Below, piece by piece: positions 28,093-38,100 of a DNA stretch of 64,000 nucleotides. Positions within the stretch are counted from its first letter, which is position 1, and each line of letters opens with the position of its first letter. A program made the position numbers and the translations under genes. Under the pieces are notes generated by a model. The model searched no databases and was not told the origin of the DNA. It saw nothing but the letters and a program-made list of their open reading frames with translations. This stretch comes from Tardiphaga robiniae (GTDB taxonomy: Bacteria; Pseudomonadota; Alphaproteobacteria; Rhizobiales; Xanthobacteraceae), in contig NZ_LVYV01000012.1 of assembly GCF_001618955.1 (NCBI RefSeq), forward strand, positions 496,001 through 560,000, in the 5' to 3' direction.

Positions 28093-28108
28093 CGATCGAT
28101 AACGATCG
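28093..28108. promoter_or_regulatory. Inverted repeat upstream of lldP
   Basis: CGATCG-ATAA-CGATCG is a perfect palindromic pair 35 bases before the permease start codon, followed by AATAATATAAAGGGGG, which holds the ribosome site. The position suits a regulator binding site near the promoter; no regulator gene is adjacent. Confidence 0.4.
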
Positions 28109-28142
28109 AGCCGCTGCAATAATATAAAGGGGGCGAACGGCC

Positions 28143-29810
28143 ATGTGGAATCAGGTCTACAATCCATTCAATAGCTCCACGATCTCGACGGTTGTGGCCG
28201 CGATACCGGTGGTCGTCCTGCTGGTGCTGATCGCCACCAACAAGGTCAAGGCGCATATCGCAGCGATCATTGCGCTGGTGCTCGCCAATCTTGTGGCGAT
28301 CTATGCATTCACGATGCCCGCTAATATGTCGCTTCGCGCATCGGCGCTCGGCGTCGTGACCGGTTTCTTCCCGATCGGCTGGATCGTCCTCAATGTCATC
28401 TTCATGTATCGCCTCACGGTCGATAGCGGCCGCTTCGAGGTGTTGCAGCGCGCGATTGGCGGCGTCACCAATGACCGCCGTCTGCAGATTCTGCTGATCG
28501 CGTTTTCGTTCGGCGCATTCTTCGAGGGCGCGTCGGGCTTCGGTACGCCGGTGGCCGTCACCGGCGCCGTGCTGATCGGTCTCGGCTTCTCGCCGCTGGC
28601 TGCGTCCGGCCTGTCGCTGATCGCGAACACCGCGCCCGTCGCCTATGGCGCACTCGGCACGCCGATCCAGGGCCTCGCCACCGTCACCGGCTTCGATCCC
28701 TTCGTGCTCGGCGCAATGGTCGGTCGCCAGCTGCCGGTCTTCTCCATGATCGTTCCATTCTGGGTGGTCTGGGCCTTCGCCGGCTGGAAGGGCATGAAGG
28801 AAGTCTGGCCTGCCATCCTCGTTACCGCGCTCTCCTTCGCGATCCCGCAATTCGTGATCTCGAACTTCATCAATCCGTGGATCGTCGACATCGGCGCCTC
28901 GCTGATCTCGATGGGCGCGCTGATCCTGTTCCTGAAGGTCTGGCAGCCCAAGACGATCTGGACCTCGGCTGCGCTGCGCGTGCATGACGACTCGGCGTCG
29001 ACTGTGCCGCCAGTGAAGCCGATGAGCACCGAGAAGCTGACCTCGGCTCAGGTCTGGAGCGCGCTGACCCCGTGGATCATCCTCTGCGTCATCCTGCTGG
29101 TCTGGGGCACCAACTGGTTCAAGGGGATCGTCAACCCGATCTTCTCCTGGAATTTTCCAGTGCCTGAGCTGCACAACATGATCAACAAGGTACCGCCGGT
29201 GGCCGCCAAGCCGACGCCGGAAGGCGCGGTGTTCGCGTTCACTTACGTTTCCTATACCGGCAGCGGCATGTTGCTGGCTGCGATCATCTCCGGCTTCATC
29301 ATGGGCTTCTCGCCTGCGAAGATGATTGTGGAATATGGCCGCACCATCAAGATCTGCACCTACTCGCTGATCACCATCTCGGCGATGCTGGCCATCGGCA
29401 CGCTCACACGTCTGTCGGGTGTCGACGCGACGCTCGGTCTGGCCTTCGCTGCCACCGGCGTGCTGTACCCGTTCTTCGGCACATTGCTTGGCTGGCTCGG
29501 TGTGGCGCTCACCGGTTCGGACACGGCGTCGAATGTGCTGTTTGGTAACCTGCAGAAGATCACGTCCGAACAGCTCGGTCTGTCGCCGATTCTGATGAGC
29601 GCGGCGAATTCGTCCGGCGGCGTGATGGGCAAGATGATCGATGCGCAATCGATCGTTGTGGCCTCCACCGCAACCAACTGGTTCGGGCATGAAGGCACCA
29701 TCCTGCGCTTCGTGTTCTGGCACTCGATCGTGCTGGCCTGCATGGTCGGCCTGTTCGTGATGCTGCAGGCCTATGTCTATCCATTCACGCTGATGGTCTT
29801 GGCGCCGTAG
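28143..29810 (+). CDS. lldP: L-lactate/glycolate permease LldP family
   Basis: A 555-residue inner-membrane transporter of the lactate permease family (LctP/LldP/GlcA), which takes up lactate and glycolate by proton symport. About twelve to fourteen helices are visible. Conserved blocks include QILLIAFSFGAFFEGASGFGTPVA, TAPVAYGALGTPIQGL, TGSDTASNVLFGNLQ and AANSSGGVMGKMIDAQSI. Start ATG 28143 follows AAGGGGG. glcDEF lies about 5 kb upstream on the same strand, so a joint role in glycolate or lactate use is likely but inferred. A terminator follows. Confidence 0.93.
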   Translation: MWNQVYNPFNSSTISTVVAAIPVVVLLVLIATNKVKAHIAAIIALVLANLVAIYAFTMPANMSLRASALGVVTGFFPIGWIVLNVIFMYRLTVDSGRFEVLQRAIGGVTNDRRLQILLIAFSFGAFFEGASGFGTPVAVTGAVLIGLGFSPLAASGLSLIANTAPVAYGALGTPIQGLATVTGFDPFVLGAMVGRQLPVFSMIVPFWVVWAFAGWKGMKEVWPAILVTALSFAIPQFVISNFINPWIVDIGASLISMGALILFLKVWQPKTIWTSAALRVHDDSASTVPPVKPMSTEKLTSAQVWSALTPWIILCVILLVWGTNWFKGIVNPIFSWNFPVPELHNMINKVPPVAAKPTPEGAVFAFTYVSYTGSGMLLAAIISGFIMGFSPAKMIVEYGRTIKICTYSLITISAMLAIGTLTRLSGVDATLGLAFAATGVLYPFFGTLLGWLGVALTGSDTASNVLFGNLQKITSEQLGLSPILMSAANSSGGVMGKMIDAQSIVVASTATNWFGHEGTILRFVFWHSIVLACMVGLFVMLQAYVYPFTLMVLAP

Positions 29811-29834
29811 AGCGCACGCAAGGAATCAATGACG

Positions 29835-29867
29835 AATCCCCGCGGCTGCAAAGCCGTGGGGATTTTT
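29835..29867 (+). terminator. Rho-independent terminator after lldP
   Basis: AATCCCCGCGGCT, loop GCAA, AGCCGTGGGGATTTTT: stem with one G-T wobble and a T tract, 24 bases after the permease stop codon. Confidence 0.92.
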
Positions 29868-29969
29868 CATTTCGGTGCCACATTGTCTCCGTTCGGTTCT
29901 GGTCAACCGGTGCCGCCGCGCGTAGAACCGCGCCCATTGTCGCCACCCACGATCACGCCGAGAATTCAT

Positions 29970-30374
29970 ATGACTGCCATGACCACTTTGCTGCGAGCCG
30001 CCTTTGCAAGTGCTGCGTTTCTGATTGTCGTCCCTGCGCATGCCGCCGACGAATTTCCATTCGGCATGGAAATGACTCTGGATGCGCAACGTCAGCCCGG
30101 CTCGAAGCGGATTCCCAATCTGGAAATCGGCGAGGCCGGCGAGACGCGGGTGGAGTTGTGGTGCAGGGGCGGAAAGGGCCAGTTCTCGGTCGCCGGCAAC
30201 ACGGTCGTCTTCGTGGCTGGCGCAATGGACAATCGCAGCTGTTCAGATGCGCAGGTAGCGATGGACGATCAGTTGCTTGCGGATCTCGGCGCGGCCACCA
30301 ACTGGCAACGGCGGGGTGACAGTGTGACGTTCGTCGGTCCGAAGTCACTGCGGTTTCGGCTGAATACGAACTGA
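29970..30374 (+). CDS. Small exported protein, possibly META/HslJ-like
   Basis: A 134-residue exported protein of unknown function. The signal peptide runs through FLIVVPAHAADE. The mature part has a strand-rich pattern (ELWCRGGKGQFSVAGNTVVF, CSDAQVAMDDQLLADLG, RRGDSVTFVG), faintly like META-domain (HslJ) proteins. Two cysteines could form a disulfide. ATG 29970 or 29979 gives a proper signal peptide; the frame further upstream overlaps the lldP terminator. It is bounded by terminator and repeat, so it is probably a single-gene transcript. Confidence 0.55.
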   Translation: MTAMTTLLRAAFASAAFLIVVPAHAADEFPFGMEMTLDAQRQPGSKRIPNLEIGEAGETRVELWCRGGKGQFSVAGNTVVFVAGAMDNRSCSDAQVAMDDQLLADLGAATNWQRRGDSVTFVGPKSLRFRLNTN

Positions 30375-30399
30375 TAGCTTAAGCTGCGAAGGCGCTCCA

Positions 30400-30588
30400 C
30401 TTCCCCTCTCCCCCGCGGAGCGTAGCTCCGCCAGGCGGGAGAGGGTGACTTCGCGAAGCGAAGGCGGGAGAGGGGTAGCAGCGAAGCGCGGTGCCTGTGG
30501 CACCCTCTCCCGTCTCGAACGCACTTCGTGCGTTCGATCCACCCTCTCCCACGGCGCGCAGCTTCGCTGCGCTGGGGGAGAGGGGAAG
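30400..30588. repeat. Long GC-rich inverted repeat block
   Basis: CTTCCCCTCTCCCCC (30400-30414) and GGGGGAGAGGGGAAG (30574-30588) are perfect 15-base complementary ends. Between them are further hairpins (GGAGCGTAGCTCC; CTTCGCGAAGCGAAG; GAACGCACTTCGTGCGTTC) and the recurring unit GGGAGAGGGT/ACCCTCTCCC. It fills the space between two converging genes and resembles the element in glcD-glcE. Confidence 0.85.
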
Positions 30589-30597
30589 TAGCGGCGC

Positions 30598-31806
30598 TCA
30601 CTTCCAGTTCGAATTATCTGCGTCCCAACGCTGTGCCTTGAACTCCGTCGCGACAGCTGCAACCGCGCCGTTGTCGTCGCGCGGATCGCTTTCTTCATCG
30701 GCCGTCGGCGAATCCGCGAGAGCCAGCTTCGCGCCCGAGTTCTCATCGGCAGTGGTGACTGACGGCGTGCTGACCCACAGGATCAGCTTATCCGTCGTAC
30801 CGGGCTTGTCGGGAGCGATGATCGCGCTGACCTCGACCGTCTCGGTCAATTCGAGCGCGGGCAGAACCTGACTCGGGCGCTTGAAGGTCAGCTTGAGCTT
30901 TCCGGTCTCGTCATCCCATGACGTGGCGGCAGGTTTGCCCGACATGGTCTTGGCGAGCACATTCGCCAGCGTGGTCGCAACCTTGTCGCGATTGATCTTG
31001 TCGCCATCGCGCCAGTCGGCGGCTGCAAAGCGCACGGTACGATCCATGTCGATAGCGCCCGTGGTCCAGCCGACATTGACGACGCCGGGATAGGTCTTGG
31101 TTTTGGCGACGAAAGCCGCGGCGCGTTCCGGATCGATGGCGAGGCTGATGACCTGCTCGCCGGCGCGAAGTGCATCGCAGGACACGGTCAGACTGTTCAA
31201 CGCGACTTCGACATTCTGCCCGCGCAGCGTGCGGACGAAATCGAGTGCGGCTTCGAGCTTGATCTTCACCGCGATGGCTTCTGGCGAGACTTCGGTGAAA
31301 TCCTTCGGCGCGGGCGCGATATTGTCGTCGGTGGACTGGTTGTCCTGGAATTCCTTTTCGCTCTGGTCGGAATTGTCCGAAGACGTCACGTTGTTGTTGG
31401 TCTGGCCGACCGAGATCTGTCCCTTGAATTCGAACGTGTCGCCGGTCGGCCGGCGGTTCAGCTTGATGGTCACCGGCAGCTTGTCGACCTGGGTCTGCGT
31501 TGCGCCGGTCAGCGCCGAACCACTGACTGAGAGATTGGCGACGAAGCGATCCTTGCGGTCGCTGCCCTTCTCGGCGGGATAGCAGACATCAAGCGTCGCG
31601 GCCGTGACGGCCTTGCCCTGCCGCGTCTCCCGCAGGATGACGTCGGCATTGCCGTTCATGACGCCGTCGATCGAGGTGAAATAGCGCGTCTCGGGGCCGT
31701 TTACCTGGTTCTTCGGGGCTGCCTTCATCTGCGCCGAAGCGAGATTGATGGTTGCAACTGAGGTAGTGGCTGCAAGGCCGAGCAGGCAATAACGAAGCGC
31801 GCGCAT
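30598..31806 (-). CDS. Conserved exported protein of unknown function
   Basis: A 402-residue exported protein not assigned to a known family. The signal peptide (about 1-26) is RYCLLGLAATTSVATINLASAQ. The mature protein is rich in Thr, Asp and Lys with alternating hydrophobic strands, suggesting a beta-sandwich in the periplasm. A Asn/Asp/Ser/Gln-rich loop lies near residues 135-165 (NNNVTSSDNSDQSEKEF). Two cysteines are spaced about 125 residues apart. ATG 31806 is chosen to start the signal peptide. It lies downstream of groEL on the same strand but behind a strong terminator. Confidence 0.6.
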   Translation of the reverse strand: MRALRYCLLGLAATTSVATINLASAQMKAAPKNQVNGPETRYFTSIDGVMNGNADVILRETRQGKAVTAATLDVCYPAEKGSDRKDRFVANLSVSGSALTGATQTQVDKLPVTIKLNRRPTGDTFEFKGQISVGQTNNNVTSSDNSDQSEKEFQDNQSTDDNIAPAPKDFTEVSPEAIAVKIKLEAALDFVRTLRGQNVEVALNSLTVSCDALRAGEQVISLAIDPERAAAFVAKTKTYPGVVNVGWTTGAIDMDRTVRFAAADWRDGDKINRDKVATTLANVLAKTMSGKPAATSWDDETGKLKLTFKRPSQVLPALELTETVEVSAIIAPDKPGTTDKLILWVSTPSVTTADENSGAKLALADSPTADEESDPRDDNGAVAAVATEFKAQRWDADNSNWK

Positions 31807-31930
31807 CTCAAAATATCCCTGGACGTTCCTCGGGTGACGACTGATTCCACCCGTGAGCTTAAAGCGCGATTGAATCAGAACCGCGACCGGTGCGAAAGGC
31901 CGGAAGGCGGAGCGGTATTGGCCAAACGGC

Positions 31931-31960
31931 AAAAAAGAAGGCCGCCCGGAGGCGGCCTTC
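31931..31960 (-). terminator. Rho-independent terminator after groEL
   Basis: Read on the minus strand: GAAGGCCGCC, loop TCCG, GGCGGCCTTCTTTTTT. Perfect stem with six Ts, 33 bases after the groEL stop codon. Confidence 0.95.
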
Positions 31961-31992
31961 GATCACAATGCAGTTGAGCGTGAAAGCAGGGC

Positions 31993-33728
<1,736 letters not shown>

Positions 33729-33745
33729 GTGCCAGGCGGCGTCGC

Positions 33746-34042
33746 TTAGGCGATCACGCCCATGATGTCCGACTCCTTCATGATGAGGAGTTCTTCGCCG
33801 TCGAGTTTGATCTCGGTGCCCGACCACTTGCCGAACAGAACCTTGTCGCCGACCTTGATGTCGATCGGGATCAGCTTGCCGGATTCGTCGCGGCCGCCAG
33901 GGCCCACGCCGACGACTTCGCCTTCAGACGGCTTTTCCTTGGCGCTGTCCGGGATGATGATGCCGCCCTTGGTCTTCTCGTCGGCGACGATGCGCTTGAC
34001 GACGACGCGGTCGTGCAGCGGGCGGAATTTGGTCTTGGCCAT
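33746..34042 (-). CDS. groS: Co-chaperonin GroES (10 kDa)
   Basis: A 98-residue lid subunit of the GroEL-GroES chaperonin. The start is [14 protein letters not shown], the mobile loop is [19 protein letters not shown], and the roof and end [31 protein letters not shown] match the family throughout. Length is normal. A ribosome site AGGGAC lies upstream of ATG. It is the first gene of the groESL operon behind a CIRCE operator. Confidence 0.98.
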   Translation of the reverse strand: MAKTKFRPLHDRVVVKRIVADEKTKGGIIIPDSAKEKPSEGEVVGVGPGGRDESGKLIPIDIKVGDKVLFGKWSGTEIKLDGEELLIMKESDIMGVIA

Positions 34043-34133
34043 GGGAGTGTCCCTTTAGGGTTTGCGATTTCGTTGCCATCTCGGAGGCGGGCGGGAATCC
34101 AGCCGGAACGCTCGGGGCGGCCGGCTCATTCCC

Positions 34134-34160
34134 TTAGCAATCGCGCTCCGGGAGTGCTAA
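34134..34160 (-). promoter_or_regulatory. CIRCE operator (HrcA binding site) of groESL
   Basis: TTAGCAATC-N9-GAGTGCTAA matches the CIRCE consensus TTAGCACTC-N9-GAGTGCTAA with one mismatch, 91 bases before groES. HrcA represses through this element at normal temperature. It overlaps the expected start of transcription. Confidence 0.93.
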
Positions 34161-34172
34161 TTGAGCGTCCGG

Positions 34173-34201
34173 GAAATATGGCCAGACGCTTTTTGAGTCA
34201 A
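34173..34201 (-). promoter_or_regulatory. Putative groESL promoter
   Basis: On the minus strand TTGACT (34201-34196) is followed after exactly 17 bases by TATTTC (34178-34173), ending 12 bases before the CIRCE element. The -35 is good and the -10 weak. A perfect palindrome AGGCCTTAAGGCCT (34205-34218) lies just upstream. Confidence 0.5.
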
Positions 34202-34353
34202 GCGAGGCCTTAAGGCCTTGGTGAGGCCAATATAGGATGATCTGGAAACCATAATGGAGAGTCGGCGTAATTCTGCCGACCTCATTGCGCCGTCAGGTGT
34301 TTTGCGCTTGGCTGCCGGGATGGGCAGCCGGGGAATTTGCTCTAGGGGATAAT

Positions 34354-34881
34354 ATGATCAGGTCACGCTACGCCCGCACGGTTGCCCATCTGGCGATCGT
34401 TTCAACTTTGGCGCTGTCATTGGGCGGGTGCGGCACGTCTGGTGGATTGGGCGGGTTCAGCTTTGGGAACTCGCAGCCGACACCGCCGCCGGAGCCCCCG
34501 CCGGCGCCGGAACTGCCAGCCTCGATCCGCTCGGAAGAACTCGTCGGCCGCTGGGGTCTGGCGTCCTATATGAACCCCAATGATCGCGTTCGCACCGAGA
34601 ACGCCGCGCGCGGCCAGTGCAAGCAGCCCTATATCATCGGCCAGGGCGCCACCGGCGGCGTCATCATGCACCTCGCCGACGAGGCGACGCCGCAGGAACT
34701 GCGCCTGAAGGGCAGCCCGAGCGGCAAGAACTATATCGGCCCGCCCGGTCCCGCCGGTGGCGAGAAGGATCGCGAGATCGTCTCCTTTGACGGCCGGATT
34801 CTCGTCACGCGCTTCATCGACAAGGACGCTGCGGTCCGCTACGGCAACATGGTCTATGTCCGCTGCGCGCCCAAGGCATGA
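34354..34881 (+). CDS. Conserved outer-membrane-type lipoprotein of unknown function
   Basis: A 175-residue lipoprotein. The signal peptide ends in a good lipobox LGG-C with Cys26 as the lipidated residue. A Gly-rich then Pro-rich linker (PTPPPEPPPAPELPA) leads to a compact domain beginning EELVGRWGLASYMNPNDR and ending MVYVRCAPKA. I do not recognise a named family; it looks typical of Bradyrhizobium relatives. ATG 34354 has GGGGA at 34345-34349 upstream; the longer frame from 34285 would bury the signal peptide. It is divergent from groES and may share regulatory DNA with it. Confidence 0.72.
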   Translation: MIRSRYARTVAHLAIVSTLALSLGGCGTSGGLGGFSFGNSQPTPPPEPPPAPELPASIRSEELVGRWGLASYMNPNDRVRTENAARGQCKQPYIIGQGATGGVIMHLADEATPQELRLKGSPSGKNYIGPPGPAGGEKDREIVSFDGRILVTRFIDKDAAVRYGNMVYVRCAPKA

Positions 34882-34928
34882 CCTGAGGCGTAAGGCGGGT
34901 CCCACCATCCTGCTGACAACGTGAGATC

Positions 34929-36137
34929 ATGCACCGATTGCGCGACCTCGTTTTCGGACCGGGCCGCGCGGTCCTCGTGCTGGCATTCACCCAGATCCTG
35001 ACCTGGGGCATCCTGATCTATCCACCGGTGCTGACCATGCCGCATGTTACGGCGGCACATGGCTGGTCGCTGGCCTTCGGCATGGCGGGCTTTTCGCTGG
35101 GGCTGATCGTATCGGGACTGCTGTCGCCGGTGGTTGGTGGATTGATCGACCGTCACGGCGGCAATGTCGTCATGGCATCGGGCGCATTGGCCGGTGCCTT
35201 GGGTCTCGCTCTATTTTCAGTAGCCGATCATCCCGCGACCTATCTGGCTTGCTGGTTGTTGCTCGGCGCTGCAATGTCTGCGTCGCTCTACGATCCCGCC
35301 TTCGCCACGCTGACGCGTATCTTCGGTGCCTCGGCGCGGCGGCAGATCACCTTCGTGACCTTTGCAGGCGGCTTCGCCTCGACGGTCGGCTGGCCGGCGA
35401 CCCATCTTCTGCTTGAGGCTGTCGGCTGGCGCGGGACGTATCTGACCTTCGCAGCGATCTTCGCCTTTGTCGTTGCGCCGCTTCATGCTTTTGCATTGCC
35501 GCGCCACGTCGCCGTTGCGCCTCTGCCCGTGGTGGACGCCGTTGTCGTCCCCCAGCAGGCAACTCTGCGCCCGGAAGGCTGGCCGTTCATCCTGCTGGCG
35601 GCGGCGTTCTCGCTTTACAGCTTCATTCTGTCGGGCGTGACGTCGAACCTGCTGGCGCTGCTGGAGCGCGGCGGGCTCAGTGCTGCAACGGCGGTGACGA
35701 TCGGTGCGATGTTCGGCCCGGCGCAGGTGGCATCGCGGTTGGCAGACTTCATGCTGGCGGGGCGCACCCATCCGCTGTGGATCGCGCGCGGGGCGGTGGT
35801 GCTGGTGGTGTCGGCCTTCGCGATGCTGGCATTGGCCGGGATTTCATTTCCGCTCGCGGCGCTGTTCGCGGTTGCTTTCGGCGCCGCCAATGGCGTCATG
35901 ACCATCGCGCGCGGCGCGCTGCCGCTGCTGATGTTCGGTCCGGTCGGGTATGGCCGCGTCATCGGCCGCATCGCGCGGCCTGCCTTGTTCGTGCAGGCCT
36001 TTGCACCGTTCGTGGTGGCATCCGCGGTCGAGACGCTGTCGGACCGCACTGTACTGCTGCTCGGGACGGCGGGAGCGTTGATCGTACTGGTCTGCTTCGT
36101 GATGATAAAAACGCCGGGCGTTGCGGCCCGGCGTTAA
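34929..36137 (+). CDS. MFS transporter
   Basis: A 402-residue inner-membrane transporter of the major facilitator superfamily with about twelve helices. The loop between helices 2 and 3 has GGLIDRHGGNVVMASG, matching the MFS G-x-x-x-D-R-x-G motif. The family branch is unclear; it resembles monocarboxylate or drug-transport-type members. It follows the lipoprotein gene with a 47-base gap. Its last codons contain a hairpin that serves as terminator for cheZ on the other strand. Confidence 0.8.
   Translation: MHRLRDLVFGPGRAVLVLAFTQILTWGILIYPPVLTMPHVTAAHGWSLAFGMAGFSLGLIVSGLLSPVVGGLIDRHGGNVVMASGALAGALGLALFSVADHPATYLACWLLLGAAMSASLYDPAFATLTRIFGASARRQITFVTFAGGFASTVGWPATHLLLEAVGWRGTYLTFAAIFAFVVAPLHAFALPRHVAVAPLPVVDAVVVPQQATLRPEGWPFILLAAAFSLYSFILSGVTSNLLALLERGGLSAATAVTIGAMFGPAQVASRLADFMLAGRTHPLWIARGAVVLVVSAFAMLALAGISFPLAALFAVAFGAANGVMTIARGALPLLMFGPVGYGRVIGRIARPALFVQAFAPFVVASAVETLSDRTVLLLGTAGALIVLVCFVMIKTPGVAARR
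36105..36135 (-). terminator. Terminator of cheZ inside the end of the MFS gene
   Basis: AACGCCGGGC, loop CGCAAC, GCCCGGCGTT then TTTAT when read on the minus strand: perfect ten-base stem with a T tract, 35 bases after the cheZ stop codon. It overlaps the stop codon of the convergent MFS gene. Confidence 0.8.
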
Positions 36138-36169
36138 GTCGTTTCTAATCTTGCGCGCAGGTTCCGGCG

Positions 36170-36943
36170 TTAGCCGAACAGCGCGTCGATATCGTCCTGC
36201 GAAGCGTGGCCGACGTCGCCGTCCAGCTTCGGGCCGTTGAGCAGCTTGTCGTCTTCGCTGCGCTCATCGACCTTGGCCGGCGCATGCGCCTTGATCTCAT
36301 CGACGCCACCCCAGATGTCCATCATCGCGGTGATGCGGTTTTCGATGAACTTCATCGTGGTCATCACCTTGCTGATACGCTGGCCGGTGAGGTCCTGGAA
36401 GTTACAGGCTTCGAAGATCGCGACGACGTTATCGCCGATCTCTTCCAGCATCTGCTTCTGCTGATCGGGTGAGGTCACCTTGCCGAGCGCTGTCGATGCA
36501 TTATCGATGGCTTCGGCTGCGGCGAGAATCTGCTGCGTGGCTTCTTCGGTGCCGCCGACGACGGCGCCGAGTTCACCGTTGACCTTCGCCATTTCGTCGC
36601 CTTCGAAGCTCTTGCCGTGAAGAACTGCGATTTCCATTTTGGTGCGGGTAATGGCGTCGTGGATCAGATCGAGTTCGATCTTGAGCTTTTCGCACTGCTC
36701 GATCTGAGCGCGATAGGTTGCCAGCAGCGCCTGTGCTTCCGCGACCTGCTGATCGGCGGCGGCGCCGACCTGATCTGTCACGGCGTTGCGGGCCGGCGCT
36801 CCCATCTGCGCGCGGATCGCGCGGAGCTCAGCCATGATTTCGCGATGCATTGGCATCGGCTCGCTGCTGCCCACCACTTCATTGGGCATAGGTGCAGTAC
36901 CGAAAACTTCTTCAATGCGAAATCGCTTGCGACGAACAGACAT
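36170..36943 (-). CDS. cheZ: CheY-P phosphatase CheZ-family protein
   Basis: A 257-residue, mostly helical protein of the CheZ family, which removes phosphate from CheY to reset chemotaxis. The catalytic stretch is intact: ACNFQDLTGQRISKV with Asp184 and Gln188 corresponding to E. coli CheZ Asp143 and Gln147. Long helices surround it (about 60-105 and 140-210). The C-terminal tail ends SQDDIDALFG, a CheY-binding-type peptide strikingly like the N-terminal CheY site of FliM. Start ATG 36943 is used; a TTG lies 12 bases earlier. No other chemotaxis or flagellar gene is in the window, so it stands alone. Confidence 0.85.
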   Translation of the reverse strand: MSVRRKRFRIEEVFGTAPMPNEVVGSSEPMPMHREIMAELRAIRAQMGAPARNAVTDQVGAAADQQVAEAQALLATYRAQIEQCEKLKIELDLIHDAITRTKMEIAVLHGKSFEGDEMAKVNGELGAVVGGTEEATQQILAAAEAIDNASTALGKVTSPDQQKQMLEEIGDNVVAIFEACNFQDLTGQRISKVMTTMKFIENRITAMMDIWGGVDEIKAHAPAKVDERSEDDKLLNGPKLDGDVGHASQDDIDALFG

Positions 36944-37240
36944 CAGGTCCCCCAACGTTCAATCAATCCCCCGTTCGTATACCCATGAGTTTAACGTGAA
37001 GTTCACGCGGGAACATCGCACCTATAGTCGAAATTTCTGCGAGAGAACTGTTAGTTAACCATAGGGCTTTCGCGTTCATTCAAAATAAACGCTACCAAAT
37101 AGAACTGCGCCGTTTGACGACGTGGTGAATCCAAACGGCGATTGTGTTTACCAAACCGAGGCGATTTTAACCTTAAGTCGGAGTGTGCAAAGCGCTTCTC
37201 AGGTGAGAACGCGCACGACGAAACAGTACAGAGTACGTCG
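36944..37240. other. Intergenic region between divergent cheZ and L,D-transpeptidase genes
   Basis: About 300 bases, AT-richer than neighbours (GTTAGTTAACC, TTCATTCAAAATAAACG). It should contain both promoters. TTGACG at 37114-37119 is a -35 candidate for the rightward gene but lacks a good -10. Nothing else was recognised. Confidence 0.4.
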
Positions 37241-38032
37241 ATGTTCAGAAAGTTCTCTCTCACGCTTCTTGCCAGCGCATCTTTCATCGCAGCTGGATCG
37301 CATCAGACGCTTGCGGTGGAAGCCGCGGCGCAATTCGCCGAGCCTCCGGTGGTCTATGCGCAGCAGCCGCAGCGCCCGATGCAGCGCACGGCCTATGCCG
37401 AACGCTCGCGCATGGGCGGCGGCTTCATCGAGTTTCTGTTCAGCGATGGTCCGGCGCAGCAGGGCCAGCGTTATCAGCAACAGCCGGACTACTCTTACGA
37501 GCAGCGCCGCTCGCTGCTGCCGCCGATGGATCCGCAACAGCGCGTCTATCAGCAGGAGGAGACGGCAGATGCCGCGCGTCCGGCGCTCGATCCCAGATAT
37601 CAGCCGCAGATGGTGGAATATCAGGGCAGCGAAAGCGCCGGCACCATCGTCGTCGATACGCCGAACAAATTTCTGTTCCTGGTACAGGGTGGCGGCAAGG
37701 CGATGCGCTATGGCATCGGTGTCGGCCGGCCGGGCTTTACCTGGTCCGGCGTAAAGACGATCACGGCGAAGAAGGAATGGCCGTCGTGGACGCCACCGAA
37801 GGAAATGCTGGCGCGTCGTCCTGATCTGCCGCGTTACATGGAAGGCGGTCCGGAAAATCCGCTCGGCGCCCGCGCAATGTATCTCGGTTCGACCCTGTAC
37901 CGCATTCACGGCTCCAACGAACCATGGACGATCGGCACCAACGTTTCCTCAGGCTGCATCCGCATGCGCAACGAGGACGTCATCGATCTCTATGGCCGCG
38001 TCGGCGTTGGCGCCCGGGTCGTCGTGATCTAA
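37241..38032 (+). CDS. L,D-transpeptidase (YkuD/ErfK family)
   Basis: A 263-residue exported enzyme. After a signal peptide (about 1-24) comes a Gln/Arg/Pro-rich region of about 100 residues, then the YkuD domain from about 120 (GTIVVDTPNKFLFLVQGGGKAMRYGIGVGR). The catalytic motif is complete: His223 in RIHGSNEPWTIG and Cys239 in SSGCIRMRNED. Such enzymes make 3-3 peptidoglycan cross-links or attach lipoproteins or outer-membrane proteins to peptidoglycan. ATG 37241 begins the signal peptide. It has a strong terminator and is divergent from cheZ. Confidence 0.92.
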   Translation: MFRKFSLTLLASASFIAAGSHQTLAVEAAAQFAEPPVVYAQQPQRPMQRTAYAERSRMGGGFIEFLFSDGPAQQGQRYQQQPDYSYEQRRSLLPPMDPQQRVYQQEETADAARPALDPRYQPQMVEYQGSESAGTIVVDTPNKFLFLVQGGGKAMRYGIGVGRPGFTWSGVKTITAKKEWPSWTPPKEMLARRPDLPRYMEGGPENPLGARAMYLGSTLYRIHGSNEPWTIGTNVSSGCIRMRNEDVIDLYGRVGVGARVVVI

Positions 38033-38050
38033 TTGATCTCCCGTCACATG

Positions 38051-38081
38051 AAAACGGCCGCTCGTGAGAGCGGCCGTTTTT
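38051..38081. terminator. Bidirectional terminator between converging genes
   Basis: AAAACGGCCGCTC, loop GTGA, GAGCGGCCGTTTTT: perfect stem with A tract on one side and T tract on the other, so it can end both the L,D-transpeptidase and the DUF2076 transcripts. Confidence 0.95.
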
Positions 38082-38100
38082 GTGTTGCTGGTCTAAACGA

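Noticed and set aside
28038..29723. A 561-codon open frame opposite lldP
   Set aside because: Antisense of a clear permease; composition (Arg, His, Asp, Gln) is the usual mirror of hydrophobic codons.
37114..37142. TTGACG as promoter of the L,D-transpeptidase gene
   Set aside because: No acceptable -10 box at 16-18 bases, so it was not listed as a promoter.
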